Of a DNA stretch of 5,789 bases, positions 4,018 to 5,789 are shown piece after piece. The stretch lies in the NCBI GenBank assembly GCA_963205155.1, contig CAUJJY010000006.1:1-5789 (forward strand), read 5' to 3'. Both the position numbers and the translations under genes were made by a program. Under the pieces are notes generated by a model that was not told where the DNA came from, searched no databases, and saw nothing but the letters and a program-made list of their open reading frames with translations. The stretch is from Candidatus Zixiibacteriota bacterium (GTDB lineage: Bacteria; Zixibacteria; MSB-5A5; CAIYYT01). Position 1 is the stretch's first letter. Every line of letters starts with the position of its first letter.

Positions 4018-5789
4018 ATGGAATTCGTAAAGAACATACGCAACTTCTCGATTATTGCGCATATCGACCACGGCAAGTCAACGATAGCCGATCGCTTGCT
4101 GGAAATGACGCGTACGATCAATGTCACGCACAAGCAAATGCTCGATAACATGGATTTGGAGCAAGAGCGCGGGATCACGATCAAGGCGCATGCGATCCGG
4201 ATGCACTATCACGCCAATGACGGCCACAAGTACATTCTGAATCTCATTGATACCCCTGGACACGTTGACTTTTCATATGAGGTCTCGCGTTCTATCGCTG
4301 CCTGTGAAGGGGCACTGCTGGTGGTTGATGCCTCGCAGGGGATTGAGGCGCAGACGCTGTCGAATCTCTACAAGGCGCTTGATCAGAATCTGGAGATCAT
4401 TCCAGTATTAAACAAGATTGACCTTCCCCACGCGGAACCAGAGCGGGTTGCCGAGTCGATTCTCAACCTCATAGGCGGTAAGAAGGAAGATATCCTTCAT
4501 ACGTCTGCGAAGATGGGAATCGGGATTCACGAAATACTTGAGGCTATCGTGCGGAGGATTCCGCCCCCCACCACTGATCCCAAAGGCACCTTGAAGGCGA
4601 TGGTGTTCGATTCCAAATTTGACAGTTATCGCGGCGCTGTGCCATATCTGCGGATTGTTGACGGCGAAGTCAAGAAGGGTGATGTGATCAAATTCTTCTC
4701 GACCGGAATCGAGTACGAAGTCGACGAGGTCGGACACTTGATTATTGACCGCAAGCCTTCCAAGAAACTCACAGCTGGAGAAGTGGGTTATATCGTCTGC
4801 AATATCCGCCATCTGGCTGATGCCAAGGTCGGCGATACGATTACTTACGCCAAGGATGGCGCAACGACACCGCTTCCGGGGTTCAAGGAAATCAAGTCGA
4901 TGGTGTACTCCGGCATATACCCGGCAACGACGGAGCGTTATGAGCAGCTGCGTGAGGCGTTGGAAAAGCTGCAGCTCAATGATGCGTCATTGACTTTCGA
5001 GCCGGAATCTTCGCTGGCGCTGGGGTTTGGATTCCGCTGTGGATTCCTTGGCTTGCTGCATCTGGAGATTGTGCACGAACGACTCGAACGCGAGTACGGT
5101 GTAACGATCGTCAACACGGTGCCCAACGTGGAATATCATGTCTTCACGAAAAATAATGAAATCGTCAAGGTCGACAACCCGGCGAAGATGCCTTCGCCGA
5201 TGTTGATCGATCACATCGAAGAACCGTTTGTCGCGGCTCAAATCATCACGCCGGTGGAATATATCGGCGGGATCATGAAGATCATCGCCGAACGTCGCGG
5301 CGAGTTCAAAGCGACGCATTATCCCGATCCGGCGCGCGCGACGCTGGAATTCAATTTACCGCTGTCGGAGATCATTTTCGATTTCCACGACAAGCTCAAA
5401 TCGATCTCGCGCGGGTATGCCTCGCTCGATTATGATTTCCTCGAGATGCGCACCAGCAAGTTGCAGAAGCTCGATATTCTGCTCAACTCCGAGCCGGTGG
5501 ATGCGCTGTCGTGTCTGATTCATCAGGACCGGGCGCAAGTCTGGGGCCGCAAGCTTTGCTCAAAACTGCAGGAGTTGATTCCGCGGCAGATGTTCGAAGT
5601 TATCATTCAGGCGGCAATCGGTTCCAAAGTCGTCGCACGTGAGACTGTGCGCGCCATGCGCAAGAACGTCACGGCAAAATGTTATGGCGGCGATATCACC
5701 CGTAAGCGCAAACTGATTGAACGTCAAAAAGAGGGCAAGAAGAAGATGAAGCAGATCGGCAGTGTGGAATTACCGCAGGAGGCATTCCT
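4018..5789 (+). CDS. lepA: Translation elongation factor 4 (LepA), 3' end cut by the window
   Basis: LepA is a ribosome-associated GTPase related to EF-G that acts on stalled or mistranslocated ribosomes and influences initiation. The frame is open for 590 codons without a stop or frameshift. All GTPase motifs are intact: G1 'AHIDHGKST' (14-22), G2 'RGIT' (51-54), G3 'DTPGH' (78-82, with catalytic H82), G4 'NKID' (132-135) and G5 'SAK' (163-165). The beta-barrel domain II follows, then 'GFRCGFLGLLHLEI' (338-351) and the EF-G domain V-like 'GGIMKIIAERRGEF' (417-430). The LepA-specific C-terminal domain includes the basic 'ITRKRKLIERQKEGKKKMK' (560-578). Family members are near 600 residues, and the window ends in 'VELPQEAF', which normally lies about ten residues before the end. 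The start matches the family N-terminus (KNIRNFSIIAHIDHGK) with three extra residues. The ribosome site is weak (AGG very close to the ATG). Confidence 0.98.
   Translation, partial: MEFVKNIRNFSIIAHIDHGKSTIADRLLEMTRTINVTHKQMLDNMDLEQERGITIKAHAIRMHYHANDGHKYILNLIDTPGHVDFSYEVSRSIAACEGALLVVDASQGIEAQTLSNLYKALDQNLEIIPVLNKIDLPHAEPERVAESILNLIGGKKEDILHTSAKMGIGIHEILEAIVRRIPPPTTDPKGTLKAMVFDSKFDSYRGAVPYLRIVDGEVKKGDVIKFFSTGIEYEVDEVGHLIIDRKPSKKLTAGEVGYIVCNIRHLADAKVGDTITYAKDGATTPLPGFKEIKSMVYSGIYPATTERYEQLREALEKLQLNDASLTFEPESSLALGFGFRCGFLGLLHLEIVHERLEREYGVTIVNTVPNVEYHVFTKNNEIVKVDNPAKMPSPMLIDHIEEPFVAAQIITPVEYIGGIMKIIAERRGEFKATHYPDPARATLEFNLPLSEIIFDFHDKLKSISRGYASLDYDFLEMRTSKLQKLDILLNSEPVDALSCLIHQDRAQVWGRKLCSKLQELIPRQMFEVIIQAAIGSKVVARETVRAMRKNVTAKCYGGDITRKRKLIERQKEGKKKMKQIGSVELPQEAF

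Noticed and set aside
4408..4812. Minus-strand open frame of 134 codons inside lepA
   Set aside because: It is antisense to the conserved lepA reading frame, has no ribosome site I can see, and resembles no protein family.
1..5789. CRISPR array, insertion sequence, phage genes or complete RNA genes
   Set aside because: No regularly spaced repeats, transposase or integrase motifs, or complete tRNA or rRNA sequence could be seen on either strand.

Overview
The window most resembles a bacterium of the Fibrobacteres-Chlorobi-Bacteroidetes (FCB) side of the tree. A Zixibacteria-like or similar candidate phylum fits best. The main clue is a secreted zinc peptidase whose C-terminus carries thrombospondin type 3 repeats, an Ig-like domain and a dockerin-like pair of calcium repeats ending in an 'IFAGGP' signature, a style I associate with those lineages. 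This is inference from domain style; no phylogeny could be run. Base composition is moderate and evenly mixed, with no sign of phage, plasmid, insertion sequence or CRISPR.

Layout. Positions 2-130 (+) hold the last 42 codons of an unrecognised protein with an acidic tail. Positions 131-241 are a short convergent gap with two hairpins; the second is a good bidirectional terminator. Positions 242-2170 (-) encode the large secreted M28-family peptidase, with all five zinc ligands present. Positions 2315-2641 (-) encode a small probable lipoprotein built around one carboxypeptidase-regulatory-like beta-sandwich domain. Positions 2642-2810 are a divergent intergenic region. Positions 2811-3986 (+) encode a multi-pass membrane protein I cannot name. 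Positions 4018-5789 (+) encode LepA (elongation factor 4), which runs off the right edge about ten residues short of its expected end.

The two minus-strand genes are both exported proteins and may belong to the same cell-envelope or extracellular programme, but a 144-bp gap with a candidate promoter separates them. The two plus-strand genes are 31 bp apart and could be co-transcribed. Both have a TTGACT/TTGACA hexamer 35-41 bp before the ATG and no convincing Shine-Dalgarno sequence, which raises the possibility of nearly leaderless transcripts. Most of the window is conventional. I found no convincing new defence, mobile or RNA system. The items most worth a second look are the modular peptidase, the tandem hairpins, the possible leaderless starts and the unnamed membrane protein next to lepA.
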